A DNA stretch of 64,000 bases, from assembly GCF_023072615.1 (NCBI RefSeq), contig NZ_JAKNRW010000005.1, positions 248,001 through 312,000 of the forward strand. Reading direction: 5' to 3'. The DNA comes from Pseudomonas violetae (GTDB lineage: Bacteria; Pseudomonadota; Gammaproteobacteria; Pseudomonadales; Pseudomonadaceae). The notes under the pieces were generated by a model that saw only the letters and a program-made list of their open reading frames with translations, ran no database searches and had not been told where the DNA came from. Below are positions 9,430 to 18,747 of this stretch, in pieces. The position numbers were made by a program, and so were the translations under genes. Position 1 is the stretch's first letter. Each line of letters begins with the position of its first letter.

Positions 9430-9705
9430 ATGAAAGCTCAAGCCCGCCATATCCTGGTGAAAACCTCGGAAGAAGCCGAGCAGCTCAAGCAGCGCATCGC
9501 CAAGGGCGAAGCCTTCGATGTGCTGGCCAAGAAGTACTCCACCTGCCCGTCAGGCAAACGCGGTGGTGACCTGGGTGAGGTGCGGCCCGGGCAGATGGTC
9601 GGGGTAATTGACGCGGTGATTTTCAAGAAGCCGTTGCGAGTGGTGCATGGGCCGATCAAGAGCAAGTTCGGTTATCACCTGGTGCAGGTGTTCTATCGGG
9701 ACTGA
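9430..9705 (+). CDS. ppiC: Parvulin-type peptidyl-prolyl cis-trans isomerase
   Basis: This 91-residue single-domain parvulin has the usual length of E. coli PpiC. The fold signatures ARHILVKTSEEAEQL, KKYSTCPSGKRGGDLGEV and GPIKSKFGYHLVQV are complete. There is no signal peptide, so it is cytosolic. It would accelerate prolyl isomerisation in client proteins. Its last codons overlap, on the opposite strand, the end of a decayed sugar-kinase remnant. Confidence 0.93.
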   Translation: MKAQARHILVKTSEEAEQLKQRIAKGEAFDVLAKKYSTCPSGKRGGDLGEVRPGQMVGVIDAVIFKKPLRVVHGPIKSKFGYHLVQVFYRD

Positions 9706-9845
9706 TCTTGCGGGATCAGCGCCCCCGCTACCTGAATCACCCGTCTCGCCAGGTAAGCCGCGTTGAACGAATCCCCAGCCACCATATGGAACAGAGCCTG
9801 CTCGTCCTGCACGGTGAACAATGCCAGATCGACATGGGGGCCGCA
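9693..9845 (-). pseudogene. Remnant of a PfkB-type sugar kinase, probably 2-keto-3-deoxygluconate kinase (kdgK)
   Basis: Reading the minus strand from 9845 gives about 50 codons ending at TAG (9693-9695). They include VDLALFTVQDEQALFHMV, then AGDSFNAAYLARR, then VIQVAGALIPQD. AGDSFNA is the catalytic/anion-hole signature of PfkB kinases, and VIQ..GA.IP matches the extreme C-terminus of KdgK. In intact enzymes these two are separated by roughly 15-20 residues, so an internal deletion is evident. A TAG at 9846-9848 closes the frame upstream and no start or N-terminal domain remains. It lies immediately downstream of the deaminase gene, consistent with a former operon member. Confidence 0.65.
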
Positions 9846-9859
9846 CTAAGGTCCCAAAC

Positions 9860-11077
9860 CTAAAAACAGGTTTCCATGGTCTCGATGACATTCAACTGCT
9901 CGTCCACCAGACACCCCACCCGCCACTTGTCGAACGTCAGGCAGGGATGCGAAGTGCCAAAGGAAATGATGTCCCCCACCCGCAGCTCAATCCCAGGCGC
10001 CACTGTCATGAATGCATGCTGGTCCATGACCGAAGTCACTTTGCAGGCACCCACGTCGTCGCCGACTGCGGGCACTACCCCGGCCTTGTAACGCCGCAAC
10101 GGCAGGGGCAACCCGGCATCATAGGCGACGTCGCGCTTGCCCAGGGCAATCACCGCAAACCCTGGCTCCGGAAGCGACTGCACGTGGGCCCACACTTCCA
10201 GTGACGGGCGCAAGCCTTCGTGCAGATCACTGCGCCGCTCAAGTACGCAGCACTGCGCCTCCTTATAGATGCCGTGGTCATGGGTCACATAACTGCCTGG
10301 GCGCAGCACGCTGAGGAACCGTCCTGCGGCATTCTGCGCCTCGAAGGATTCGGCGATTAGGTCATACCAGGCCGACCCCGAGGCGGTGATGATGGGCTTG
10401 GCTATGGCGAATGCGCCGCTGTCCTGCAACTGTACAGCCAGACGCACCAGGGACGTGGCGAACGCGCGTATCCCATGCTCGGCATGATCACCATGGATCA
10501 CCCCTTCGTAGCCTTCGATGCCGGTCAGCGCCAGGGCCGGTTGCGCGCAAATGGCTTTGGCCAGCTCGACCACTTCCTGTTCGGTGCGACAACCGCACCG
10601 GCCGCCGACCACGCCATATTCGATCATCACGTTCAAACGCACACCGCGGGACGCGAAGTAGGCACCGAGGTCGGCGACGTTATCCGGATGATCGACCATG
10701 CAGTGAAAGTCAAATTTCGGGTCCGCTAGCAGATCGGCGATCAATGCCATGTTCGGTGTGCCGACCAGTTGATTGGCCATTAATATCCGGCGCACCCCAT
10801 GAGCGTAGCCCGCCCGGGTCTGAGTCGCGCTGGCCAGGGTAATGCCCCAGGCACCAGCGTCCAGTTGGCGACGAAACAACGCCGGCGTCATGCTGGTTTT
10901 GCCATGAGGGGCAAGCTCGGCGCCGCTGTTGCTGACAAAGTCCTGCATCCAGCGAATGTTGTGTTCCAGCGCTTCGCGATGCAGCACCAGTGCCGGCAGG
11001 CTGACGTCGCGGACCAGGCTGGCGCCGGCCCGGGCCGCCCCCTTGTCCACAACGGAACTGATTTGGGCAGTAGTCAT
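9860..11077 (-). CDS. DSD1-family PLP amino-acid deaminase / D-threonine aldolase-like enzyme
   Basis: This 405-residue fold-type III PLP enzyme is related to alanine racemase N-terminal domains and D-serine dehydratase/D-threonine aldolase. The PLP lysine lies in APHGKTSMTPALF near residue 50. The C-terminal metal-binding His-x-Cys is present in GTSHPCLTF. The ATG at 11077 follows a GAGGAG site; upstream in-frame codons add an unsupported extension. It is followed by the kdgK remnant and preceded, on the same strand, by a RidA gene 60 bases away. That pairing is sensible because PLP deaminases release reactive enamines that RidA proteins hydrolyse. Substrate is unknown; a D-amino acid is likely. 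Confidence 0.82.
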   Translation of the reverse strand: MTTAQISSVVDKGAARAGASLVRDVSLPALVLHREALEHNIRWMQDFVSNSGAELAPHGKTSMTPALFRRQLDAGAWGITLASATQTRAGYAHGVRRILMANQLVGTPNMALIADLLADPKFDFHCMVDHPDNVADLGAYFASRGVRLNVMIEYGVVGGRCGCRTEQEVVELAKAICAQPALALTGIEGYEGVIHGDHAEHGIRAFATSLVRLAVQLQDSGAFAIAKPIITASGSAWYDLIAESFEAQNAAGRFLSVLRPGSYVTHDHGIYKEAQCCVLERRSDLHEGLRPSLEVWAHVQSLPEPGFAVIALGKRDVAYDAGLPLPLRRYKAGVVPAVGDDVGACKVTSVMDQHAFMTVAPGIELRVGDIISFGTSHPCLTFDKWRVGCLVDEQLNVIETMETCF

Positions 11078-11137
11078 GGTCGAACTCCTCAGATTTCGCG
11101 ACCTCATACAGCCGCGGTCATATCTGCGTTCATGATT

Positions 11138-11527
11138 TCAGGCCTTTTTCCTATAGGCCACGCAGTCAATCTCAACCTTGCAGTCGACCATCATATTTGC
11201 CTGCACACACGCCCGGGCAGGGGCATGTTCCGGGCTGAAGTACTCGGAAAATACCTTGTTGAAGCTCCAGAAATCCCGCGGGTCTTCCAGCCACACACCG
11301 GTACGAACCACGTCCTCCAGACCATAACCGGCCTCTTCGAGGATCGCGACCAGGTTCTTCATAGTCTGGTGAGTCTGCTCGACGATACCGCCGACAATGA
11401 TCTCGCCATCCAGCGCCGGAACCTGGCCAGACACGTACAACCAGCCATCGGCCTCCACAGCTCGGGCAAAAGGCCGCGGCTGGCCACCTCCTGCGGTGCT
11501 GCCGGTGCCGTAACGAGTAATGCTCAT
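11138..11527 (-). CDS. RidA (YjgF/YER057c)-family enamine/imine deaminase
   Basis: This 129-residue protein has the standard RidA length and fold motifs: YVSGQVPALDGEIIVGGIVEQTHQTMKN is the trimer-forming core (quoted partly), and the catalytic Arg lies in PARACVQANM near residue 105. It starts at ATG 11527 behind GGAGAAA. It is co-oriented with and upstream of the PLP deaminase, so it probably hydrolyses the 2-aminoacrylate-type intermediates that enzyme releases. The protein is cytosolic. Confidence 0.88.
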   Translation of the reverse strand: MSITRYGTGSTAGGGQPRPFARAVEADGWLYVSGQVPALDGEIIVGGIVEQTHQTMKNLVAILEEAGYGLEDVVRTGVWLEDPRDFWSFNKVFSEYFSPEHAPARACVQANMMVDCKVEIDCVAYRKKA

Positions 11528-11593
11528 GGGTATTTCTCCTGATTGGGAATGCTGGGTGCACCTATCCTGAACTTGCGCCAGCTGAGAGATTGA

Positions 11594-11666
11594 ATCGCGA
11601 GCAGGCTCACTCCTACAGGAAATTGTGATCGATCACAAAATCTGTGGGAGCGAGCCTGCTCGCGAT
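11594..11666. repeat. REP doublet (inverted pair) between ridA and the TerC gene
   Basis: Two inverted copies of a REP-type element with core GCGAGCAGGCTC lie at 11594-11618 and 11643-11666, separated by a short spacer that contains the palindrome TGTGATCGATCACA. The same core occurs as an inverted pair inside cobN (21208-21296). REP doublets of this kind are dispersed through fluorescens-group genomes, normally between genes. Confidence 0.85.
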
Positions 11667-11690
11667 GAGGCCTTCAAGAGCCCGACAAGA

Positions 11691-13250
11691 TTACTCGCTG
11701 TGAGGTACCAGCAACACTCGGGTCACTCGACGCTCCTCAACCGCCATCACCGTCATCCGCCAGCCGTGCCACTCAAGGCTGTCACCCATGACCGGGAGGC
11801 GATCCAGCAAGCTCACTACCAGGCCAGCCATAGTCTGGTAATCCTCGTTTGGTTCTGCCGCGAAGCCGGTACGCTGGCGAACCCGCATCAGGTTCAAGGC
11901 CCCGCTGACGATGAACCCGCCATTGTCCTCAACCACATCTGGGCCTTCGATTTCGCTGGCGTCAGGCAACTCACCGGCAATCGATTCGAGAATGTCGGTC
12001 ATGGTCAGCAACCCAACGAAGTCACCGAACTCATTGACCACAAAGGCGATGTGAGTCGAGGCCTTACGCATCTGTTCCAGGGCATTGAGGACCGAATAGC
12101 TTTCCAGCAGGTTGATGGTCTTGCGCGCCAGGTGCTCGAGGTCAGGCTCGTTGCCGGCCAGGTACTCCTTAAGCAACTCCTTCTTGTGCACGAAGCCCAA
12201 AGGCTCGTCCACCGCACCGGCGCGTATCAGTGGCAGGCGCGAATAGGATGAGTGCATGAGCCGCGCACGAATGGCTTCGGCGTCATCTGCCAAGTCAATG
12301 TGATCGATGTCGGCACGCACCGTCATCAAGGTGCGTATCGGTCGTTCGGCCAACTGCAGCACACCGCTGATCATCACCCGCTCGCGCCGGTCGAACAGCG
12401 CTTCACTCGGTGCTTGGCCATTGTCCAGCAGGTCGGCGATCTCTTCGTCGACGTCCTCTGCCGCTAATGTGCGCCCGCCCAGCAAGCGCATCACTGCATG
12501 AGCTGTGCGTTCGCGCATTGGCCGCACGCCCTGCAACGACCGTTTGCGACGAGCGCGGGCGATCTGGTTGAAGACTTCGATCAGGATCGAGAACCCGATG
12601 GCCGCGTACAGGTAGCCCTTCGGAATATGGAAGCCCAGGCCTTCGGCGGTCAGCGCGAAACCGATCATCATCAGGAAGCCCAAGCACAACATGATCACAG
12701 TCGGGTGAGCGTTGACGAAACGGGTCAGCGGCTTGCTGGCGACGATCATCAGGCCAATGGAAATGATCACCGCGATCATCATCACAGCCAACTCATCGAC
12801 CATACCTACGGCGGTGATCACCGCGTCCAGGGAGAACACCGCGTCGAGCACCACGATCTGCGCCACGATGGGCCAGAACAGAGCGTACGCCGTATTGGAC
12901 GTGCGCTCGCCGATATGCCCCTCAAGGCGCTCGTGCAATTCCATGGTGGCCTTGAACAGCAGGAATACACCACCAAACAGCATGATCAGGTCGCGGCCGG
13001 AGAAGCTCTTGTCGAACACCTCGAACAACGGCTGTGTCAGGGTCACCAGCCAGGAAATACTTGCCAGCAGGCCCAGGCGCATCAACAACGCCAGGGACAA
13101 ACCGATGAGTCGCGCGCGGTCGCGCTGCTCGGGGGGCAGTTTGTCCGCCAGAATCGCGATAAACACCAGGTTGTCGATACCCAGTACCAGTTCCAGCACA
13201 ATCAAGGTCAACAGGCCCAGCCACGCGGTGGGGTCAGCTATCCATTCCAT
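11691..13250 (-). CDS. TerC-family membrane protein with CBS pair and CorC/HlyC-type C-terminal domain
   Basis: This 519-residue inner-membrane protein starts at ATG 13250. Residues about 1-225 form the TerC domain with about seven membrane spans and the acidic signatures [11 protein letters not shown] and [17 protein letters not shown], which in this family mark likely metal-binding sites. A paired CBS domain follows (about 300-430), then a CorC_HlyC-type domain (about 440-519, [15 protein letters not shown]). The architecture matches E. coli YoaE/YegH. A metal-ion efflux or metal-supply role is plausible for the family but not shown here. It is monocistronic, with a 350-base upstream region. 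Confidence 0.88.
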   Translation of the reverse strand: MEWIADPTAWLGLLTLIVLELVLGIDNLVFIAILADKLPPEQRDRARLIGLSLALLMRLGLLASISWLVTLTQPLFEVFDKSFSGRDLIMLFGGVFLLFKATMELHERLEGHIGERTSNTAYALFWPIVAQIVVLDAVFSLDAVITAVGMVDELAVMMIAVIISIGLMIVASKPLTRFVNAHPTVIMLCLGFLMMIGFALTAEGLGFHIPKGYLYAAIGFSILIEVFNQIARARRKRSLQGVRPMRERTAHAVMRLLGGRTLAAEDVDEEIADLLDNGQAPSEALFDRRERVMISGVLQLAERPIRTLMTVRADIDHIDLADDAEAIRARLMHSSYSRLPLIRAGAVDEPLGFVHKKELLKEYLAGNEPDLEHLARKTINLLESYSVLNALEQMRKASTHIAFVVNEFGDFVGLLTMTDILESIAGELPDASEIEGPDVVEDNGGFIVSGALNLMRVRQRTGFAAEPNEDYQTMAGLVVSLLDRLPVMGDSLEWHGWRMTVMAVEERRVTRVLLVPHSE

Positions 13251-13602
13251 GAAAATTTCTCTACCTCTTCAGTTGATTCAGAATGCCAGACACGGCAAGG
13301 CGCGGCGTGCACGCCGTAAAAATGCTTGGGGAGTAGATATCTGGATTCGGAAGACTGGGTGCTTCGCGTGCATCAAGACTGCGCGGGTGCGCTTGGAGGA
13401 AGGGAAACTGGGAGGCTCCGAGAGGGTGTTCATGCAAATCCTGCAGAAAAAAAGGATTTCTAGCGTACAGGGAAATGTGAATTTTCCTACACATGAAAAT
13501 CATTACAAAATCTGTACATTCTTCTGGCTTTCGCACCACCCCCTGGACTGGCGAGCTCGCTCGCAGAAGACCTGAGGGCTGCGGGGCATCAGGCTTTTCC
13601 CG
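13251..13602. other. Intergenic region upstream of the TerC gene
   Basis: No coding region is convincing here. It contains a perfect 14-bp palindrome CGGCGTGCACGCCG at 13303-13316 in the predicted leader of the TerC gene and an A+T-rich stretch at about 13484-13520 where the promoter probably lies. It also separates the TerC gene from the end of the LysR gene at 13603, both read leftward. No riboswitch was recognised in the sense orientation. Confidence 0.5.
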
Positions 13603-14478
13603 TTATCGTTGACGACCATCGCGAACCTGATCGATATACCTGCCCACCGCCGCCGACTTCTCAAACCGCCGATAAATCAATGACAACCACGAACTCGCCT
13701 CACAACCCTCGATCTGCCGATACCAAACCCCGGGCAAGCCGACATGACCGACCACCGATTCCGGCACCACGGCAACGCCTTGCCCCAGGGACACCAGCGC
13801 CAGCACCGCCACCAGTCCGCCCGGTTGCGCCCCAAGCTGGGGCGCAAAGCCGCCTTCGGCTGCCACCTGCAAGGTGCCGCTGATCTGTTCGGGCAGAATG
13901 AATGTTTCATCCTGCAGGTGCATCGGGCTGATTTGTGCCAGACGGCTCAGCCATGATTGGCCCGATACCGCCAACACAAAACCTTCCGCATCCAGGCGAA
14001 CAGCTTCCAGGCCCTCCGGCAAGGTCATCGGCGAACGCACGTAACCTACGTCATGTCGTCCATCCAATACCATCGCCGGTAACGCTGCCATTGGGCTTTC
14101 GCGCACATTGAGGCTGACATCCGGATAGTCGCGAGTGAAGGCCTGAACCTGCTTTTGCAGGAGCCCGGAATAGACTGCTGACGCCACATAACCCAATTCG
14201 ATGTGCCCGATATCCCCGCGCCCGGCGCGCCGGGCACTGCGCTGTGCCGATTCGAACTGGCGCACGGTAGCCTCCGCCTCAAGCACCAGCGCGGCGCCGG
14301 CCTCGGTCAGGCTAACGTCACGCTGCTGACGGGAAAACAGTCGGGTGCCGAGTTCGCTTTCCATGTCCTGGATCTGGCGACTCAAGGTGGGCGGTGCGAT
14401 GCCCAACTGTTCGGCGGCACGGGTGAAGTTACGCTGACGAGCCACGGCAAGGAAATAACGGAAATGGCGGATATCCAT
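13603..14478 (-). CDS. LysR-type transcriptional regulator
   Basis: This 291-residue protein begins at ATG 14478. Its N-terminal winged helix-turn-helix is standard (MDIRHFRYFLAVARQRNFTR, then AAEQLGIAPPTLSRQIQDME), and it is followed by the periplasmic-binding-protein-like effector domain (about 90-285). It is divergent from an MFS drug-type exporter whose start lies 103 bases away, so it most likely controls that gene and itself. The effector is unknown. Confidence 0.9.
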   Translation of the reverse strand: MDIRHFRYFLAVARQRNFTRAAEQLGIAPPTLSRQIQDMESELGTRLFSRQQRDVSLTEAGAALVLEAEATVRQFESAQRSARRAGRGDIGHIELGYVASAVYSGLLQKQVQAFTRDYPDVSLNVRESPMAALPAMVLDGRHDVGYVRSPMTLPEGLEAVRLDAEGFVLAVSGQSWLSRLAQISPMHLQDETFILPEQISGTLQVAAEGGFAPQLGAQPGGLVAVLALVSLGQGVAVVPESVVGHVGLPGVWYRQIEGCEASSWLSLIYRRFEKSAAVGRYIDQVRDGRQR

Positions 14479-14532
14479 CGGGGCATTAGCTCAAAGGTAA
14501 CGAAGTCATGGAGTTTGCCTAACATGGAACAG

Positions 14533-14555
14533 AGCTGCCAGCCATAAGCTGCCAG
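14533..14555. promoter_or_regulatory. Direct repeat in LysR/MFS divergent promoter region
   Basis: AGCTGCCAG occurs twice in the same orientation (14533-14541 and 14547-14555), 14 bases apart start to start, inside the short divergent intergenic region. A repeated element here is a candidate operator for the LysR protein, although classic LysR sites are dyads (T-N11-A). Function is inferred from position only. Confidence 0.3.
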
Positions 14556-14581
14556 GACGTCCACAGTAGAGAACAGCCGCC

Positions 14582-16129
14582 ATGCCCGTCAAATCCAAGG
14601 TCAGCCCACACTTGACGTTACTCACAGCCTCAGGCGTCTGCTCGCTGATCGTCCTTGACACCAATATCGTCGCCGTAACCCTGCCGACCATTGCCCGTGA
14701 TCTGGGGGCCAATTTTGCCGACATCGAATGGGTGGTCAGCGCCTACATGCTCGCATTCGCTGCCTTGTTGCTACCGGCGGGGAGCATCGCCGACCGTTTT
14801 GGCCGGCAGAAAACCCTCCTGTGGGGCTTGGGCATTTTCATCCTTGCCTCCATCGGTTGCGGGGCCGCACCCAACGCTCTGTTCCTGGACATCGCACGGG
14901 CGATCAAGGGTGTTGGTGCAGCGCTGCTGCTGACCTCGGCACTGGCGTCCATCGGCCACGCTTTCCACGATGAGCTGGAACGGGCCAGGGCCTGGGCGTT
15001 TTGGGGCGCCTGCATGGGGGTGGCGATGACCGCCGCACCGACCCTCGGCGGGTTGATCACCGAAACCATAGGCTGGCGCTGGATCTTCTACCTCAACCTA
15101 CCGGTGGGGCTGTTCCTGATGTTCATGGTGTGGCGCGCTGTTCCCGAATCGCGCGACCCGCAATCCGCCCGCCTGGACCCTTGGGGCAGCCTCGCCTTCA
15201 GTGCCAGCCTGCTGTGCCTGATCTGGGGCCTGATCGAGGCCAACCGCATTGGCTGGAGTCATCCGCTGACCTACGCCCGGCTCATCGGCGGCGCGACGTT
15301 GATGGGGGCATTTGTGCTCATCGAGCGGATGCAACAACGGCCCATGATTGACCTCCAGTTGTTCCGGCACCCGCGCTTCATCGGCGCCCTGCTCGGCATG
15401 TTCGCCTACGCCGGCTGCGCCCAGGTCATGATGACGCTGCTGCCGTTCTACCTGCAGAATGGTCTGGGCTTTTCTGCCATTGGCTCGGGGCTGGGGATGT
15501 TGCCGTTCGCAGCGACCATGCTGATTTTCCCCAGGATCGGCGTCCGCCTGGCGGCCAAATTTGCCCCGGCCAACATGATGGCGACTGGGCTTGCCCTGAT
15601 TGCCAGTGGCAACCTATTGAGTGCCTTGGCGGTCACTACCACCAGCTACCTGCCCTTCGCCCTGGCGATTGCAGTCACCGGCGCCGGCGCCGGGCTACTC
15701 AATGGCGACACACAAAAAAACATCATGGCGTGCGTGCCTCGTGAGCGCACGGGAATGGCATCAGGCATAAGCACCACCATGCGCTTCAGCGCAATCGTCC
15801 TGTCTATCGGCGTCTACGGCGCTTTGCTGTCGAGCTACTCAACGCAGGTATTGCACGCCGATCTGGCGAACTACGGTCCGCAATGGCTCGAGCACACCCA
15901 AGGCATCAGCTCGCGAATGGTCGCCGGGGACATGCCGGCGGCCATGAGCCTGCTGCCCGAAGCCGCACATGCTTTGGTGGAGCCCCTGGCCCGGCAAGCA
16001 TTCGTCAGCGGTTTCAGCCTGTTGTTGCTGGTTGCGGGGCTGCTGGCGGGGTTGAGCGCGCTGGTAGTAGGCGCCTTGATGCGTCATCCAATTCCGGCGC
16101 AGAGCGGTTTTTCCCTTAACCCCGAATAA
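14582..16129 (+). CDS. MFS multidrug-type exporter, DHA2 (EmrB/QacA) family
   Basis: This 515-residue protein has about 14 predicted membrane spans. The N-terminal LIVLDTNIVAVTLPTIARDL (motif D1 of DHA2 drug:H+ antiporters) and the loop 2-3 motif GSIADRFGRQKTL (motif A) are both present, and GWRWIFYLNLPVGLFLM is a typical span-5/6 junction. It would export small hydrophobic compounds across the inner membrane using the proton gradient. It is divergent from a LysR regulator that probably controls it. No membrane-fusion or outer-membrane partner is adjacent. Confidence 0.9.
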   Translation: MPVKSKVSPHLTLLTASGVCSLIVLDTNIVAVTLPTIARDLGANFADIEWVVSAYMLAFAALLLPAGSIADRFGRQKTLLWGLGIFILASIGCGAAPNALFLDIARAIKGVGAALLLTSALASIGHAFHDELERARAWAFWGACMGVAMTAAPTLGGLITETIGWRWIFYLNLPVGLFLMFMVWRAVPESRDPQSARLDPWGSLAFSASLLCLIWGLIEANRIGWSHPLTYARLIGGATLMGAFVLIERMQQRPMIDLQLFRHPRFIGALLGMFAYAGCAQVMMTLLPFYLQNGLGFSAIGSGLGMLPFAATMLIFPRIGVRLAAKFAPANMMATGLALIASGNLLSALAVTTTSYLPFALAIAVTGAGAGLLNGDTQKNIMACVPRERTGMASGISTTMRFSAIVLSIGVYGALLSSYSTQVLHADLANYGPQWLEHTQGISSRMVAGDMPAAMSLLPEAAHALVEPLARQAFVSGFSLLLLVAGLLAGLSALVVGALMRHPIPAQSGFSLNPE

Positions 16130-16153
16130 ACAGGGGGAGTCATGACCGGCATT

Positions 16154-16204
16154 GAGTTGTCCTCTTTTAACCCCGAGGACAACTCATCGATCGATCGATC
16201 GATC
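16154..16204 (+). promoter_or_regulatory. Hairpin followed by ATCG tandem repeat upstream of poxB
   Basis: GAGTTGTCCTC (16154-16164) and its exact complement (16175-16185) form an 11-bp stem with a ten-base loop, 25 bases after the MFS stop codon. It is followed directly by more than four copies of ATCG (16186-16204), ending 19 bases before the poxB start. There is no T tract, so it is not a standard terminator. It could be an mRNA 3'-end structure for the MFS transcript or a leader structure for poxB. Confidence 0.45.
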
Positions 16205-16223
16205 TCATAGAATGGAGTACCCC

Positions 16224-17948
16224 ATGGCGAAAATCACCATTGCCCAGCAACTGGCCACGACCCTTGAACAGGCCGGGGTCAAGCGCATATGGGGCCTGAC
16301 AGGCGACAGCCTCAACGGCCTGACTGACGCACTGCGCACCATGGACAGTATCGAGTGGATGCATGTGCGCCATGAAGAGGTCGCCGCCTTCGCTGCCGGC
16401 GCTGACGCTGCAGTCACTGGCCAACTGGCGGTGTGCGCCGGCAGTTGTGGGCCGGGCAACTTGCATTTGATCAACGGTCTGTTCGATTGCCACAGGAACC
16501 ATGTGCCGGTGCTGGCGATTGCCGCGCAGATACCCTCGTCGGAAGTCGGCCTGAATTACTTTCAGGAAACCCATCCGCAGGAACTGTTCAAGGAGTGCAG
16601 TCACTTCGTCGAATTGGTGAGTAACCCGGCCCAAATGCCCCAGGTGCTGCATCGGGCGATGCGCAGTGCAATCCTCAACCGCGGCGTGGCGGTGGTGGTC
16701 ATTCCCGGCGACGTGGCTCTGCAGGAAGTTGAGGACAACTTGAAGGCCTGGCCTGCGCTCGCCAAACCTCGAATCTTGCCGGCGCCCCATGACCTTGATC
16801 GACTGGTCGAGCTATTGAGCCAAAGCAAGGCTGTGACCCTGATGTGCGGTGCCGGCTGCGCGGGCGCCCATGATCAGGTGGTGGCGTTGGCCGATGCCCT
16901 CGGCGCGCCGGTGGTGCACGCATTGCGCGGCAAGGAACACCTGGAATGGGACAATCCGTTCGACGTGGGCATGACCGGCTTGATCGGCTTCAGCTCCGGT
17001 TACCACGCCATGCTCAACTGTGACACCTTGGTGATGCTCGGCACCGACTTCCCCTATCGCCAGTTCTATCCCACCGACGCCACCATCATCCAGATCGACC
17101 ATGATCCGCAAGCCCTAGGGCGGCGCACGACCCTGGACCTGGGCATCGTCGCTGACGTCAGTGAGGCCCTTGCGGCCGTGTTGCCGCGCCTGCCCTATCG
17201 CGCCGATCGAAGCTTCCTGGAGGCGTCACTTAAACACTACGAAAAAGCCCGCCAGGGCCTGGATGACTTGGCCCAGCCGTCGGCACCGGGCCGCCCGATC
17301 CACCCGCAGTATCTCACCCGTCTGCTCAGTGAACTGGCGGATGAAGATGCGATCTTCACGGCCGACGTCGGCACGCCAACGGTGTGGGCCGCTCGCTATC
17401 TGAAGATGAATGGCAAACGACGCCTGCTCGGTTCGTTCAGCCACGGTTCAATGGCTAATGCGATGCCGCAAGCGATCGGCGCCCAGGCAGCCTTCCCTGA
17501 CCGCCAGGTGATTTCCCTTTCCGGTGATGGTGGTTTCAGCATGCTGATGGGGGATTTCATTTCCCTGGCGCAGCTCAGGTTGCCGGTGAAAATCATCGTT
17601 TATGACAACGCCTCCCTGGGTTTCGTTGCCATGGAAATGAAGTCCAGCGGTCTGCTGGATACTGGCACTGACCTGCATAATCCGGATTTTGCGGCGATGG
17701 CCAATGCGATGGGGATCCTCGGGATCCGCGTCGATGCCAGCGAAGATCTGGGCGCGGCATTGCGCCGGGCGCTGGCGCATGACGGGCCGGTGCTGGTGGA
17801 CGTGGTGACCGCGACGCAGGAGCTCGCAATGCCGCCGACCATCAAGCTGGAACAGGCCAAGGGCTTCAGTCTGTATATGCTCAAGGCGGTAATGAGTGGG
17901 CGTGGGGATGAGGTGATCGAGTTAGCGCGGACTAATTTGTTTCGTTGA
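16224..17948 (+). CDS. poxB: Pyruvate dehydrogenase (quinone) / pyruvate oxidase
   Basis: This 574-residue thiamine-diphosphate flavoenzyme decarboxylates pyruvate to acetate and CO2 and passes electrons to ubiquinone. Motifs include the N-terminal PYR-domain glutamate region [16 protein letters not shown], the central FAD domain, and the ThDP/Mg site [18 protein letters not shown] ending in DNAS. The C-terminal tail ELARTNLFR resembles the membrane-activation segment of E. coli PoxB (572 residues). The ATG at 16224 is preceded by GGAG at eight bases; an ATG at 16212 is the alternative. It is downstream of the MFS gene but separated by a hairpin. Confidence 0.9.
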   Translation: MAKITIAQQLATTLEQAGVKRIWGLTGDSLNGLTDALRTMDSIEWMHVRHEEVAAFAAGADAAVTGQLAVCAGSCGPGNLHLINGLFDCHRNHVPVLAIAAQIPSSEVGLNYFQETHPQELFKECSHFVELVSNPAQMPQVLHRAMRSAILNRGVAVVVIPGDVALQEVEDNLKAWPALAKPRILPAPHDLDRLVELLSQSKAVTLMCGAGCAGAHDQVVALADALGAPVVHALRGKEHLEWDNPFDVGMTGLIGFSSGYHAMLNCDTLVMLGTDFPYRQFYPTDATIIQIDHDPQALGRRTTLDLGIVADVSEALAAVLPRLPYRADRSFLEASLKHYEKARQGLDDLAQPSAPGRPIHPQYLTRLLSELADEDAIFTADVGTPTVWAARYLKMNGKRRLLGSFSHGSMANAMPQAIGAQAAFPDRQVISLSGDGGFSMLMGDFISLAQLRLPVKIIVYDNASLGFVAMEMKSSGLLDTGTDLHNPDFAAMANAMGILGIRVDASEDLGAALRRALAHDGPVLVDVVTATQELAMPPTIKLEQAKGFSLYMLKAVMSGRGDEVIELARTNLFR

Positions 17949-18027
17949 AGGCGCTGCCCCATGAGGCCACGGTTAGCACAGCCCCCTGTAGCCAGCTTGC
18001 TGGCGATGGTGGTAAACGCTAACGCGG

Positions 18028-18056
18028 GGCTGCGATTGTTCGCAAAGATCGCAGCC
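18028..18056. repeat. Hairpin between convergent poxB and chelatase genes
   Basis: GGCTGCGAT (18028-18036) and ATCGCAGCC (18048-18056) form a nine-base stem flanked by further CGCG pairing. The surrounding segment 17985-18078 resembles a diverged Pseudomonas dispersed repeat (TGTAGCCAGCTTGCTGGCGAT at its left). It lies between convergent genes and may limit read-through, although no T tract follows on either strand. Confidence 0.4.
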
Positions 18057-18075
18057 GCGTTTCTCCCGGCGGCTT

Positions 18076-18747
18076 CTACACGGGAATCAGTTCGTCTATG
18101 TGGCGATAGTCGATTTGCAGATCTGCCGCCAACAGCTTCGATCGGCCCAGGCGGATTGGGCCGCGCTCAATGTCCACCAGCAGCCCAGGGCAAGCAAGCG
18201 CCAGCGCAGGCGCCCCTTCCTTCAACCGTCCATCAGTAACCAGCAACACCTTCTGGCGCTCCGCCGGCAGGCGCTGTTGCCGGGCCGCCAACCAACGGCC
18301 CGCCTCTCCCAGTGCTGCCAGCAATGGCGTGCCGCCCCCGGCACCCAACTGATCCAGCCAGGCGTGCAAACTGCTGGAAGCCTTCAAGCCTTGTACCTGC
18401 CAAGTCGGGGTCGTACCGCTAGCAGTCAACAGCGCCAACCGCGCACGCTGGCGATAGGCATCATCGAAAAACTGCGCCAGCAATCCCTTGGCATCACTCA
18501 ATGCCTGGTGACGACGAGTGGAAGCAGAGGCATCGACGATCACCAGCCACAGTTCATGGGGCGAGCGGGTGCGCGCCTGGAACTGCAGATCATCGGGCCG
18601 ACGCGGTCGCCCATTGAGCAAGGTGCCTGGCCAATTGACCGAACCGTCGAGCGTCACCTTCCGCGGGCCGTGCTTGCCGCTATCGAGGTGTCCGGCGCGG
18701 GCTTTGGCATTCGCCCCCGCTTCAGATCGGGGGCGAATGCCTAGGGC
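18076..18747 (-). CDS. chlD: Cobalt-chelatase VWA-domain part (ChlD C-terminal half), reached by -1 frameshift
   Basis: This frame encodes a von Willebrand A domain with the metal-ion-dependent adhesion site DASAS, then TASG and LVTDGR, ending in IDELIPV, as in ChlD/CobT-type chelatase subunits. It has no ATG and no credible ribosome-binding site; the first possible start is a GTG at 18657, just after the arginine/lysine-rich linker. The frame is open without interruption back to 18747, where it meets the end of the ATPase gene at the slippery sequence A_AAA_AAG. A -1 shift there would add 223 residues to the first 331 of the ATPase, giving a 554-residue ChlI-ChlD-like protein. It would work with CobN to insert cobalt into hydrogenobyrinate diamide. 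Confidence 0.8.
   Translation of the reverse strand, partial: ALGIRPRSEAGANAKARAGHLDSGKHGPRKVTLDGSVNWPGTLLNGRPRRPDDLQFQARTRSPHELWLVIVDASASTRRHQALSDAKGLLAQFFDDAYRQRARLALLTASGTTPTWQVQGLKASSSLHAWLDQLGAGGGTPLLAALGEAGRWLAARQQRLPAERQKVLLVTDGRLKEGAPALALACPGLLVDIERGPIRLGRSKLLAADLQIDYRHIDELIPV

Noticed and set aside
11625..12251. Long plus-strand open frame opposite the TerC gene
   Set aside because: It begins in the REP element and runs antisense to a well-recognised gene; it is a shadow of high G+C coding sequence.
13330..13345. GGGGAGTAG, the 5' hallmark of the manganese yybP-ykoY riboswitch, near a TerC-family gene
   Set aside because: It lies on the plus strand, antisense to the TerC gene, and the remaining riboswitch segments are not found. 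The match is probably chance.
18076..18657. VWA domain as an independently started gene from GTG 18657
   Set aside because: There is no usable ribosome-binding site, and the open frame extends upstream to a precise -1 slippery site. Independent initiation is not excluded but is less likely.
18706..18741. Hairpin after the chelatase ATPase stop codon as a rho-independent terminator
   Set aside because: No T tract follows the stem on the minus strand, and coding sequence of the VWA domain continues through it; a frameshift-stimulating role fits better.
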